From Actinomycetes bacterium (lineage in GTDB: Bacteria > Actinomycetota > Acidimicrobiia > Acidimicrobiales > RAAP-2): 7,250 nucleotides of DNA. A program made the position numbers and the translations under genes. The DNA is taken from positions 1-7,250 of the forward strand of contig JAJZMN010000049.1 in NCBI GenBank assembly GCA_021850345.1, read 5' to 3'. Shown here one piece after another: positions 1-6,787 of the stretch (positions are counted from its first letter, which is position 1; every line of letters begins with the position of its first letter). The notes under the pieces are model-generated. The model ran no database searches and was not told the origin of the DNA. It saw nothing but the letters and a program-made list of their open reading frames with translations.

Positions 1-121
1 TGCCTGTCACCCGGGGCGAGAAGGTCACTGTCGTCCCGTTGACCGCGTTGTTCTCCCACGAGCGGGGTTCGGTGAAGATGGGTGTCTTTGTGGTCCCCGG
101 GCCGTAGATCTGGACGGTGAC
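1..121 (-). repeat. In-frame direct repeat, second copy (cut by window edge)
   Basis: Identical to 397-517 over all 121 bp, including synonymous positions. It encodes residues 989-1028. Identity reaches the left window edge, so the true repeat may be longer and further copies may lie outside. The intervening 92 residues include a 'TPGKWYVLV' strand and a 'GATTKTFTTN' strand that look like a prealbumin/CnaB-type domain. The repeat unit is therefore probably one such domain of 132 residues. Confidence 0.9.
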
Positions 122-3085
122 GAGGGGCGCCAGGTTGGTTGTGAAGGTCTTCGTCGTTGTCGCGCCGGGCCCGACTGTCACTGTCTGGACGCCTGTGCTC
201 GTCGGGTAGATAGGGATGCCCGTTGTGTTGGTGATGACCTGGCCACTCGCGGTGGTGAGGGGTTGATGGACCAAGACGTACCACTTCCCCGGAGTGAGGG
301 TCGCTCGGCACGACGCCGGAGTGCCCTTTGTGAGAGGTGTCACCTTGCCGGACGGGGCACCGCCTGATGCTTGACAGTGGACGTTTGTCCCCGAGTTGCC
401 TGTCACCCGGGGCGAGAAGGTCACTGTCGTCCCGTTGACCGCGTTGTTCTCCCACGAGCGGGGTTCGGTGAAGATGGGTGTCTTTGTGGTCCCCGGGCCG
501 TAGATCTGGACGGTGACCGTCGGATAGGGCTCGACAGCGAACGTGACCGTCTGCGGTGTGAAGTCTGTGTGGAGGTTGAAGCGGCACGAGGTGACGCTGG
601 ACGTTGCCGCGCACGATCCTCCGGACCAGCTCACGCTCGTTGCGATGTAGTCCGGTGGCACCGTGATGCTGACCGTGACTGTGCCGAAGGGGGCATCGGT
701 CACCTGGCACGCCCCAGGGTGACTCGTTGTGGACCCGTTTGTCCCCGTCGTGCAGCCAGAGCTGGACAGCAGCACTGTGGAGGGCGCCTTACCCTGGAAG
801 GTTGTGACGGGAGTGCAGCCGATGTTCTCGAAGCTCCCGGGGCCACAGGGGCCCGAGACGATCTCGTTCGGAGGCTCGGTGATGTGGACAGCGACTCCGG
901 AGATGGGCTTCGCGCCGAGTCCGAAGACCGATGTGCCGGGGACTTGGACACCCACCGTGAGGAGGGCGCCGTTCACGATCGGGCACGTGGGCTGGCCTGC
1001 TCCCCCACACGTCGACGTCGGCACGACGTGCACTCGGACCATGACGCTGAAGCTCTTGTAAGTGACGAGGATGACAGCCGGCGTCGTCGTGAGTGTGTTG
1101 GCTGCGATTTGGACGGCGTTGCCACCTGTTGTGACGACCCCATTCAAGGCGACGGCGCCGGCAGGGACGGGTGTCGTGACGATCGATGCCTGCACGCCTG
1201 TCGGTCCGAGCGGGGCCTGGAGCTGGCCGACCGATGTGTCTGTGTAGCGCGCGAAGACGTTCAGGTCGTAGGGTCCGCCGACGTGCTCGTTGACTGTGCA
1301 CGAGCTTGTGCAGCCCCGCAGCTCTCCAACCGAGATCGCCGTGAGGGTGCAGCCGGGCTGAGTCGGATCCGATGCGCATGTCGTCCGCACGTCGAAGGAA
1401 GCGGTTGCTGACGGAGACTCCTCGGCAGTAACCCTCGCGGTACCGAGCGGCGTGGCGTTCGGGACGGTGAGCTCGCAGGAATCACCCAAGCGCGCTGTAT
1501 TGATGACGTTGCCTGTGCCGTCGAGGCTGCAGTCGACGTAGGCCGTCGACGTGGTCGCGCCGGCGGGAGTGAATGTGAAGTACTCGTATCCTACGCCAAG
1601 ACCGCTGCCGCTGATGGTGATCACCGTTCCGGGCGGCCCGAAGGTGGGCGTGATGGAGATCGCCGGAGGCCCTTCCATGAAGTAGCGGATCCGGTAGGAG
1701 TGCGCTGTCTGGCCTGATCCGATGGTCACCACTGCTGTGACCTCTGCCGGAAGCGTCACCCCTGTCGGTGCCAGCACGGTGAACGTGCACTGTCCGGATG
1801 CAAGGGACCCCGTGCCGCTCGTGGTGCAGGTACCTGCCATCGTGGCGGCCACTGGCGCCGTGTTGGCTGTGGCGGCGAACCCGACGCTCACCGGCGCTGT
1901 CGCTGGCCCGTTCCTGATCGTCAGCGTCCCGGGCTGCCCGACCGAGCCATGAGCAGTGATTGTGATGCTCGCGATGTGCTCGGTCACGGTGCCGAGCGCG
2001 GTGTGTGGTGTCGTTCCGTCGTCGGTCGCCACCAGCGACAGTGCTGTGCCGCAGTAGGGGTACAGGCAGCTGACCCCGAAGACCGCAACGCCTGTCGCGT
2101 TGGTCTTGCCTGTGTTCTGGGGGGTCACGTGCGCTGTCCCGACGAAGGAGGTAAAGGCGAGTGTGACGCGGTGTGTCGCCAAGGGCAGTCCGGCGGCGGA
2201 GTCGACGGTGACCGTGACGTCGAAACTCGCACCGTCGAGGTTGGTCACGACCGCGGGGTCCGGCGCGGCGACGATCGTGGCGGACTCCTGGCCGATTGCA
2301 AACGCCGACGAGACGATGGAGGCCAAGGCCGGGCCGGTGACCGACGCGGTGAGCGTGTAGCCGGTGCCTGCCTCGCTCACCTTGCACTGGAAGCTCGCCG
2401 TCCCGTAGGAGACGGTCGCCGATTCACCCGGCGCGCCTTGTGAGCTACAGCTGAGCGCCGCGCCCACCGACCCCGTCCCTGTGGTCAGCGCGAGGGTGAC
2501 GACGCTGGTCGAGTCTGTCTGGACGACGTTGCCCCATGTGTCAACGACGGAGACCTCCACAGGGAAGGCGACGCCGAGCGACGCACTTTCGGGCTGTTCG
2601 TGCCAGGCCAACGCGTGCGGTGTCCCACCGCGGACTGTGACGAAGTAGGAGTAGGCGCTGAGCACCGTCGGCTCGGTCACGTCGGAAGCGACGAGCTGGA
2701 TGCCCTCCGCCGCGGTCGTCGAGCACCTGAAGGTGGCGATGCCGCTCGCCGCAGCGTGGGTGGTACCTGTTGTGCACAAGAGGGACGCCGCTTTCGGATA
2801 GGGGTTGTACACGGCGACGGCGATCTGGTCGGAGCTCGGGGTGACGTTCCCTGTGGCGTCTTCGACCGCGACCGTGAAGCTGAACGCCTGGCCGGCTCGG
2901 GCCGTCGCCGGAGGCTCGGCGGTGAAGGCCAGCTGATGGGCGGGTCCTGGTGTGCTCGCACCGGCACCGAGCGTGCCGGCGACGTTCGCGCCGACCGCCG
3001 CGACGAGCGCGAGCAGGACCCCTACGGCCCGGTGCCGCGAACGAATGGTCGGTTGCCCGTCGCGTGGGTGAGAGCGCCTTCCCAA
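1..3085 (-). CDS. Large secreted protein with bacterial Ig-like and IPT/TIG-like domains (3' end outside window)
   Basis: The minus-strand frame is open from an in-frame stop at 3098-3100 to the window edge, giving 1028 codons without a stop. There is no ATG near its 5' end. I chose TTG at 3085-3083 because GGGAG (3096-3092) lies 6 nt upstream and a convincing signal peptide follows: an Arg-rich n-region (residues 1-19), a hydrophobic core (20-36) and an AGA cleavage site after residue 43. The mature part is rich in Thr, Val, Ala, Gly and Ser and divides into sandwich-like units. Two units have the 'V.V.D..GN.V' pattern of bacterial Ig-like domains (about 46-151 and 153-265). Two further units cover 267-380 and 381-470. 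An IPT/TIG-like unit with GPPGTVITISGSGLG lies at about 473-568. A Cys-containing stretch follows, then prealbumin/CnaB-like repeats from about 857. Pairs such as C104/C121, C213/C234 and C420/C433 suggest disulphides outside the cell. The likely role is a surface or extracellular adhesion or matrix protein; no catalytic motif is visible. The C-terminus and any wall anchor lie outside the window. Confidence 0.85.
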   Translation of the reverse strand, partial: MGRRSHPRDGQPTIRSRHRAVGVLLALVAAVGANVAGTLGAGASTPGPAHQLAFTAEPPATARAGQAFSFTVAVEDATGNVTPSSDQIAVAVYNPYPKAASLLCTTGTTHAAASGIATFRCSTTAAEGIQLVASDVTEPTVLSAYSYFVTVRGGTPHALAWHEQPESASLGVAFPVEVSVVDTWGNVVQTDSTSVVTLALTTGTGSVGAALSCSSQGAPGESATVSYGTASFQCKVSEAGTGYTLTASVTGPALASIVSSAFAIGQESATIVAAPDPAVVTNLDGASFDVTVTVDSAAGLPLATHRVTLAFTSFVGTAHVTPQNTGKTNATGVAVFGVSCLYPYCGTALSLVATDDGTTPHTALGTVTEHIASITITAHGSVGQPGTLTIRNGPATAPVSVGFAATANTAPVAATMAGTCTTSGTGSLASGQCTFTVLAPTGVTLPAEVTAVVTIGSGQTAHSYRIRYFMEGPPAISITPTFGPPGTVITISGSGLGVGYEYFTFTPAGATTSTAYVDCSLDGTGNVINTARLGDSCELTVPNATPLGTARVTAEESPSATASFDVRTTCASDPTQPGCTLTAISVGELRGCTSSCTVNEHVGGPYDLNVFARYTDTSVGQLQAPLGPTGVQASIVTTPVPAGAVALNGVVTTGGNAVQIAANTLTTTPAVILVTYKSFSVMVRVHVVPTSTCGGAGQPTCPIVNGALLTVGVQVPGTSVFGLGAKPISGVAVHITEPPNEIVSGPCGPGSFENIGCTPVTTFQGKAPSTVLLSSSGCTTGTNGSTTSHPGACQVTDAPFGTVTVSITVPPDYIATSVSWSGGSCAATSSVTSCRFNLHTDFTPQTVTFAVEPYPTVTVQIYGPGTTKTPIFTEPRSWENNAVNGTTVTFSPRVTGNSGTNVHCQASGGAPSGKVTPLTKGTPASCRATLTPGKWYVLVHQPLTTASGQVITNTTGIPIYPTSTGVQTVTVGPGATTTKTFTTNLAPLVTVQIYGPGTTKTPIFTEPRSWENNAVNGTTVTFSPRVTG
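397..517 (-). repeat. In-frame direct repeat, first copy in gene order (40 residues)
   Basis: These 121 bp are identical, base for base, to positions 1-121. They encode residues 857-896 of the Ig-like protein, a segment opening with VTVQIYGPG and ending FSPRVTG. The offset of 396 bp equals 132 codons, so the reading frame is kept. Upstream of position 517 the similarity to the other copy stops abruptly. Confidence 0.95.
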
Positions 3086-3096
3086 TCTGTTCTCCC
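3086..3096 (-). promoter_or_regulatory. Ribosome binding site fixing the TTG start of the Ig-like protein
   Basis: On the minus strand GGGAG (3096-3092) is followed by a 6-nt spacer and TTG at 3085. This is near-ideal spacing. It decides the start because the frame contains no ATG or GTG between the upstream stop (3098-3100) and the signal-peptide core. Confidence 0.65.
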
Positions 3097-3310
3097 GTCA
3101 CTCCGCCAGGCCGACCCGCGCCGCAGCCGGGCCGGCCACCACCGCCCAGCGTGACGTCCGGTTGCGCTCGATGCATGGGGGGTGTCCCCCATTTCTTGCA
3201 GGACGGGATGACTGCGCCCTGATCCGATCGGCCGTCGATCGTTGCTCACCGCAACCTCTAAAGGGTGAGAGGATCGGCGCACCTCCGCAGGGGCAACCGT
3301 GCGCAGGACT
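3097..3310. other. Leader region between the small gene and the Ig-like gene
   Basis: No gene is supported here. It should hold the promoter of the minus-strand Ig-like gene, but I found no convincing -35/-10 pair. It is unusually rich in short inverted repeats. GCGCAC (3277-3282) pairs with GTGCGC (3299-3304) just past the stop of the small gene and could be a weak terminator without a T-run. CCTCT (3255-3259) pairs with AGAGG (3268-3272). GTTGC (3241-3245) pairs with GCAAC (3251-3255). Two CGATCG boxes (3225-3230, 3236-3241) are 5 nt apart. The best palindrome, at 3175-3192, is listed separately. Confidence 0.5.
3175..3192. promoter_or_regulatory. Perfect G-run/C-run palindrome, candidate operator
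   Basis: ATGGGGG (3175-3181), a 4-nt centre GTGT, then CCCCCAT (3186-3192) form a perfect 7-bp inverted repeat. It lies about 90-107 nt upstream of the TTG start of the Ig-like gene. The layout of G-run, 4 nt, C-run matches the geometry of the operator reported for the PAS-LuxR regulator PimM (CTVGGGAWWTCCCBAG), although the central bases differ. A LuxR-family regulator is encoded about 550 bp away. Alternatively it is an mRNA hairpin in the 5' leader or a terminator of the upstream small gene; it is followed by only a short T-run on the plus strand and none on the minus strand. Confidence 0.4.
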
Positions 3311-3496
3311 TCAACGCTCGCTCTCGGCTCGCCGGCGGAGCAGGCTCAGGGTTTCGACGAAGCCGAGCCACCCCGAGAAGGCGAGCTCGTGGCCCCCGTC
3401 GTCGATGCTCATCGACCCGGCGAACGGCTCACCGCCTTCGATGGTGAGCCGCACCACGAGCGCCGTCGCTCCGTCCGTGGCCTGGATTCCAGTCAC
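3311..3496 (-). CDS. Small conserved-looking protein of unknown function, 61 residues
   Basis: A GTG at 3496-3494 opens a 61-codon frame ending in TGA at 3313-3311. GGAG (3507-3504) sits 7 nt upstream, a strong ribosome binding site. An in-frame ATG at 3622 would give 103 residues, but that extension is Arg/Ala/Gly-rich, looks like non-coding translation and has no such site. The short protein looks real. It has a hydrophobic strand ALVVRLTIEGG (about 12-22), a second strand with acidic turn (SMSIDDGGHELAF), then a C-terminal amphipathic helix FSGWLGFVETLSLLRRRAE. It has no signal peptide, membrane segment or cysteine. I do not recognise a named family. The beta-rich core followed by a Trp-containing helix resembles small actinobacterial hypothetical proteins found next to regulators, but that is recollection, not a search result. 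It lies between the Ig-like gene (same strand, 225 nt downstream) and the divergent LAL regulator. Confidence 0.65.
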   Translation of the reverse strand: MTGIQATDGATALVVRLTIEGGEPFAGSMSIDDGGHELAFSGWLGFVETLSLLRRRAESER

Positions 3497-3747
3497 GGCG
3501 GTACTCCGACGGTCCCGAGCCCCGGCGCCGAGCGGCGCCGATGCGGCAGAAGTCGACCCAGTCCCACAGCCCGCCCAGCGTCGCGCCGGAGCGCACACCG
3601 GGGCATCGGGCATCCTCCCCATCCTTTAGCAAGCGCCACGGCCGTTGGCAGGCGGCCATCGAGTCCCCACACGATCTGCACCGTTGACGATCCGGGAGCC
3701 TGCTGGCACACTTGGTGCAACACGAACGCTTGGATGAAGGGGGGCGG
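3497..3747. other. Divergent intergenic region
   Basis: This stretch of about 250 bp separates the minus-strand small gene from the plus-strand LAL regulator, so it should hold both promoters. A strong hairpin, CGGCGCC (3523-3529) with loop GAGC and GGCGCCG (3534-3540), would lie in the leader of the small gene, 16 nt upstream of its ribosome binding site. A weak minus-strand promoter-like pair is CTGCCA (3651-3646) with TAAAGG 17 nt further on. No additional gene is supported. Confidence 0.4.
3684..3712 (+). promoter_or_regulatory. Possible sigma-70-type promoter of the LAL regulator
   Basis: TTGACG (3684-3689) matches five of six bases of the -35 consensus. It is followed, after a 17-nt spacer, by CACACT (3707-3712), a poor -10 box with three of six matches. 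Transcription would start near 3719, leaving a short leader before the GTG at 3748 that includes the G-rich ribosome binding site. This would exclude the alternative TTG start at 3712. Confidence 0.25.
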
Positions 3748-6603
3748 GTGGAGGCCTCCTTCCGTGGCGGTGAGGGTCCGGCGCGCGCGTTGCTCGAACG
3801 TGACAGGGCACTCGAGCTCGTCGAATTGGCCCTCAGCTCGGCGCGAACCGGACGAGGCTCAGTCGTCGTGGTCGCCGGGGAACCCGGCCTGGGGAAGACC
3901 GCGCTCATCACCGAGACGTGCCGACGCGCGACGGGGCTCACCGTCATGCACACCGCATGCTCGGAGGCCGAGTCGTCGCTGCCATTCGGCATGCTCCGTC
4001 GGCTGCTGGGCGATCAGGTGGTCGGCGCGAGCGAGCGAATCTCCGGGGAGACGGCTCGTCGCTCCGCGAAGACGGCTCGTTCGTCCGGGAAGACTGCTCG
4101 TCCGTTCGCCGATCCTGTCGACACGCGCCTCGCGCGCTACGACGCCATCGTGGGACATCTCCGCCGCAGCGCGTCCACCCCGCTGGTCCTGGCGGTCGAC
4201 GACCTCCACTGGTCGGACCCCGACTCGATGGAGCTGCTCTTCCTCGTGTGCCGGAACCTGGGCGACCTCGCCGTCGCGGTGGTCGTCGCCGCGAGACCGT
4301 GGCCGCCCGCCGCGCTCGAGCACGCGCGGCTCCTGTCCCACGAGGGCTATGCGGTGGTGGAACGTCTGGAGCCGCTCTCTCTGTCGGCGGGAGCCACCCT
4401 GATCGAGGAGCGGCTCGGCCGGCCTCTCGATCCTGCGATGGTGGGGCGCGCCCACGAGTCGTGCGCCGGCAACCCACTTCTGATGGGCCACGTCGTGGAC
4501 TCGTGGCAACGTGGAGAGGACGCACTCTCTGGCAGCGCCCTCGGTATCGCGGAGCGGCTCCTCCTGCCGCGGTTCGCGGGGGTGGGTGCCGACGCGCTGC
4601 GCTGGGCGAGGGCGGCGAGCATTCTGGGCACGCGCTTTGCGCCCGGTCCCGTTGCGGCCATCGCGGGTCAGTCTTCCGCGGTCGGGTTGGCCTCGCTCGA
4701 GGCGCTCTGCGCGGCACGCCTCGTGCGAGGGACCGTCGATGGCAAGGCCGAGTTCGTCCATCCGCTGTTCCGTCAAGTCCTCTACGAGGACATGGCGCCG
4801 CCGGTCCGCGCGGCGCTCCATGCCCTCGCGTTCCGGGCTTTGGCCGAGCACGGCGCCGGGCCGGCCGAGGCTGCGCCGCATGCCGTGGCCGCGCAGCTGA
4901 AGGGCGATCCCGATGCGCTCGCCGCGCTCCGGGCGGCGGCCGCAGAGGCCCTCGCTGCAGGGGCGGTTTCCACCGCCGCCGAGCACCTCGAAGGCGCACT
5001 CCGTCTTGCTGCGACACCGGCGCCTGACCTTCTCTTCGGACTGGGGCTCGCCCGGCTGTGGAGCGGCGACGTCGCCGCATCGGAGGAAGCGGTCCGCCGG
5101 TACCTGGCTACCGGGCTCGTCGATCAAGACCGGGTGACCGGCCTCCGCCTCCTGGGAGGAGTGCTCCTGGCATCGGCGCGCTTCGCCGACGCCAAAGCCG
5201 CCTGGCAGGGCGCGTCCGACCTGGCCTCCCGTTTCGACGCCGGACTGGCGGCGGAAGTGCTCCTGGACGCCACCTTCTGGGGGTGGCTGTTCGAAGGGCC
5301 TCGCCTCGCACGGCTCACCACCTGCCGCGTCCTTGACATGCTCGCGGCGTCAGGGACGGAGAGCGATCGATCAGCGCTCCAGCCCCGAGCCATGACCGCC
5401 GACGCATACCTGTCGCTCCTCGGCGGCGATGGCTCCGGGCTCGATGCCGTCGCCCGTGTCGCAAGGGAGCAGTGCGTCCTGCCCGGGTCGACTCACAACG
5501 TCGGATGGTCCAGGGACCCGCTCTGGGCCTACGCCAACCTCGCAAAGGTCACCGAGCGTTTCGACGACAACGAATGGGCCTACGAGGCAGCTGCCCGGTT
5601 GGCGAAGGAGGGCGGGTCGATCCTGAGCTACCACCTCCTGTCGATCACCCAGGCAGACACCATGACGCGGCGCGGCAAGCTGTCCGCTGCCCGATCACTC
5701 CTCGAGGGCGCGGCGGAACTGGCCCCGCTTGCACCATTGCTCGCGCCCGCGTTGACCGTCGGCATGGCAGTCATGCACTACGAGCGTGACGAGCTGGACG
5801 AAACCACCGCCTGCGTCACCAGGCTCGAGGAGTTGACCGGCCGCACCGGCGAGTCCGTGTACCTGCGGCTGTGGCTGCTCCTATTCGAATGCCGTGACGC
5901 GCTGCGGATCGCCCAGCCGTATGCGGCGGTCGCCGCAGCGGAGCGGGCAGCCGACCTCGCCGAGCGTTCGGGCCTGCTCGAGCCGTGCGTGGTCCCCTGG
6001 CACGCGTCGGCGATCGACGCACACCTTGCCGTCGGCAACCTGGAGCGAGTGACCGAGCTCGCGAACCTGCTCGACCAGCGCTGCGTTCGACTTCCGTGCC
6101 GCGTCCCGAGGGCGGTCGCTGCGGCGGCTCGGGCAGCTGTGGCATGGCGACACGGCCTTTTGGACGAGGCCGACGCGTGGTTCAGCGAGGCGCTCGCCCA
6201 CCACGAGGCGGTTCCGATGCCGCTTGCACATGCCGAGACGCTGATCGCCTACGGTCGCTATCTCCGTCAGACCCGCCGGGCCAAGGATGCCCGGCAAGCG
6301 CTTCACCGGGCGCTCGACATGGTCGCATCGACGGGAGCCCGTCGGTTGGAGCGACTGGCGGCCGGTGAGCTCGCTGCGGCAGGCGGTCGCCGGACCGGAC
6401 GAGTCCGATCGGTCAGCGAGCTCACGGCTCAGGAGCGGCGAGTCGCTGCATTGGCTGCCGAGGGAATGACCAACGCCGAGATCGCGTCCAGCCTCTTCTT
6501 GTCGTCGAAGACGGTCGAACACCACCTTTCCAGCATCTACCTCAAGCTCGGCATCCGATCGCGCCGGGAGCTCATGCGCTCGGCGCGCGGGGGAGCGAGG
6601 TAG
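3748..6603 (+). CDS. LAL-type LuxR family transcriptional regulator with STAND ATPase domain
   Basis: Predicted cytoplasmic ATP-binding transcription factor of 951 residues, the usual size for large LuxR regulators (LAL). I start at GTG 3748 because a purine-rich GAAGGGGGG (3736-3744) precedes it and the protein then begins a few residues before the typical 'LLERDRALELV' opening. TTG 3712 would add 12 residues. Walker A is GEPGLGKT at 44-51 and Walker B is LAVDDLHW at about 148-155. An ARP sensor-like motif lies near 182-184, GNP at 241-243, and FVHPLFRQVLYED at 336-348. Residues of about 390-880 are Ala/Leu-rich helical hairpins like TPR repeats, probably for ligand or partner binding. The C-terminus (892-944) is a LuxR/GerE helix-turn-helix: LTAQERR, then TNAEIASSLFLSSKTVEHHL. 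By family knowledge, nucleotide binding and effector sensing by the helical region drive oligomerisation and promoter binding. An odd feature is a threefold 7-residue repeat (100-120) between the Walker motifs. Its targets are not shown by the sequence. Confidence 0.93.
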   Translation: MEASFRGGEGPARALLERDRALELVELALSSARTGRGSVVVVAGEPGLGKTALITETCRRATGLTVMHTACSEAESSLPFGMLRRLLGDQVVGASERISGETARRSAKTARSSGKTARPFADPVDTRLARYDAIVGHLRRSASTPLVLAVDDLHWSDPDSMELLFLVCRNLGDLAVAVVVAARPWPPAALEHARLLSHEGYAVVERLEPLSLSAGATLIEERLGRPLDPAMVGRAHESCAGNPLLMGHVVDSWQRGEDALSGSALGIAERLLLPRFAGVGADALRWARAASILGTRFAPGPVAAIAGQSSAVGLASLEALCAARLVRGTVDGKAEFVHPLFRQVLYEDMAPPVRAALHALAFRALAEHGAGPAEAAPHAVAAQLKGDPDALAALRAAAAEALAAGAVSTAAEHLEGALRLAATPAPDLLFGLGLARLWSGDVAASEEAVRRYLATGLVDQDRVTGLRLLGGVLLASARFADAKAAWQGASDLASRFDAGLAAEVLLDATFWGWLFEGPRLARLTTCRVLDMLAASGTESDRSALQPRAMTADAYLSLLGGDGSGLDAVARVAREQCVLPGSTHNVGWSRDPLWAYANLAKVTERFDDNEWAYEAAARLAKEGGSILSYHLLSITQADTMTRRGKLSAARSLLEGAAELAPLAPLLAPALTVGMAVMHYERDELDETTACVTRLEELTGRTGESVYLRLWLLLFECRDALRIAQPYAAVAAAERAADLAERSGLLEPCVVPWHASAIDAHLAVGNLERVTELANLLDQRCVRLPCRVPRAVAAAARAAVAWRHGLLDEADAWFSEALAHHEAVPMPLAHAETLIAYGRYLRQTRRAKDARQALHRALDMVASTGARRLERLAAGELAAAGGRRTGRVRSVSELTAQERRVAALAAEGMTNAEIASSLFLSSKTVEHHLSSIYLKLGIRSRRELMRSARGGAR
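4045..4107 (+). repeat. Three tandem 21-bp units inside the LAL regulator gene
   Basis: Three imperfect 21-bp units (4045-4065, 4066-4086, 4087-4107) encode GETARRS, AKTARSS and GKTARPF, sharing a (E/K)TAR core. They form a basic, probably disordered insert between Walker A and Walker B. The unit length is a multiple of three, so copy-number change would not shift the frame. Confidence 0.8.
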
Positions 6604-6615
6604 GCGCGCGTAGTC

Positions 6616-6635
6616 CGTGGTCCGCCAGGATCACG
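6616..6635 (+). terminator. Possible terminator hairpin after the LAL regulator
   Basis: An 8-bp stem (CGTGGTCC with GGATCACG, one G-T wobble) closed by a GCCA tetraloop begins 13 nt after the stop codon. No T-run follows, so it would be a non-canonical terminator of the kind common in high-GC actinomycetes, or chance. Confidence 0.3.
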
Positions 6636-6777
6636 ATGGTGTCGCCCCGGGTCCGCCGCCTCGGGCGTCAGCGCCGGCGCCTTACACCTGAACTGCCAGG
6701 TATTCTGCGGCTGGGCCCACTCGGATCCCGCACGGACGGCACGGCACGAGGCGTGAAGTGACGCGGGATCTGGGCCG

Positions 6778-6787
6778 AAGGAAGACG
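6778..6787 (+). promoter_or_regulatory. Ribosome binding site of the second ATPase gene
   Basis: AAGGAAG (6778-6784) lies 3 nt before the ATG at 6788, with the AAGGA core ending 5 nt before it. It supports this ATG over the in-frame GTG at 6758, which has only a poor purine stretch upstream. Confidence 0.55.

Noticed and set aside
371..1411. Plus-strand open frame of 346 codons
   Set aside because: It lies antisense to the Ig-like gene and translates to an Arg/Asp/Cys/Gly-rich sequence with no domain-like pattern. The minus-strand frame has a signal peptide and regular beta-sandwich sequence instead.
1482..2387. Minus-strand open frame of 301 codons
   Set aside because: It is in a different frame of the same strand as the Ig-like gene. 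The translation is His/Arg-rich and low in complexity, as expected of an out-of-frame shadow.
3060..3085. Twin-arginine (Tat) signal in the exoprotein N-terminus
   Set aside because: An RR pair occurs at residues 3-4, but it is not followed by the x-F-L-K-like pattern and lies far from the hydrophobic core. A general secretion signal fits better.
2541..3176. ATG-started minus-strand frame of 211 codons overlapping the Ig-like gene start
   Set aside because: Its translation is Arg/Gly/His-rich without motifs and conflicts with the signal peptide and sandwich domains read from TTG 3085.
3712..3747. TTG at 3712 as the start of the LAL regulator
   Set aside because: The nearest GGGAG is 13 nt upstream, the TTG overlaps the possible -10 box, and the added 12 residues look unlike the family. 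It remains possible.
3299..4402. Plus-strand open frame of 367 codons overlapping the LAL gene start
   Set aside because: It is an out-of-frame, Arg/Ser/Pro-rich translation that overlaps the Walker motifs of the true frame.
3859..5127. Minus-strand open frame of 422 codons opposite the LAL gene
   Set aside because: It is entirely antisense to the clearly conserved ATPase domain, and its translation is Arg/Glu/Gly-rich noise typical of high-GC DNA.
5881..6525. Minus-strand open frame of 214 codons
   Set aside because: It is antisense to the helical region and HTH of the LAL protein, with no recognisable motif.
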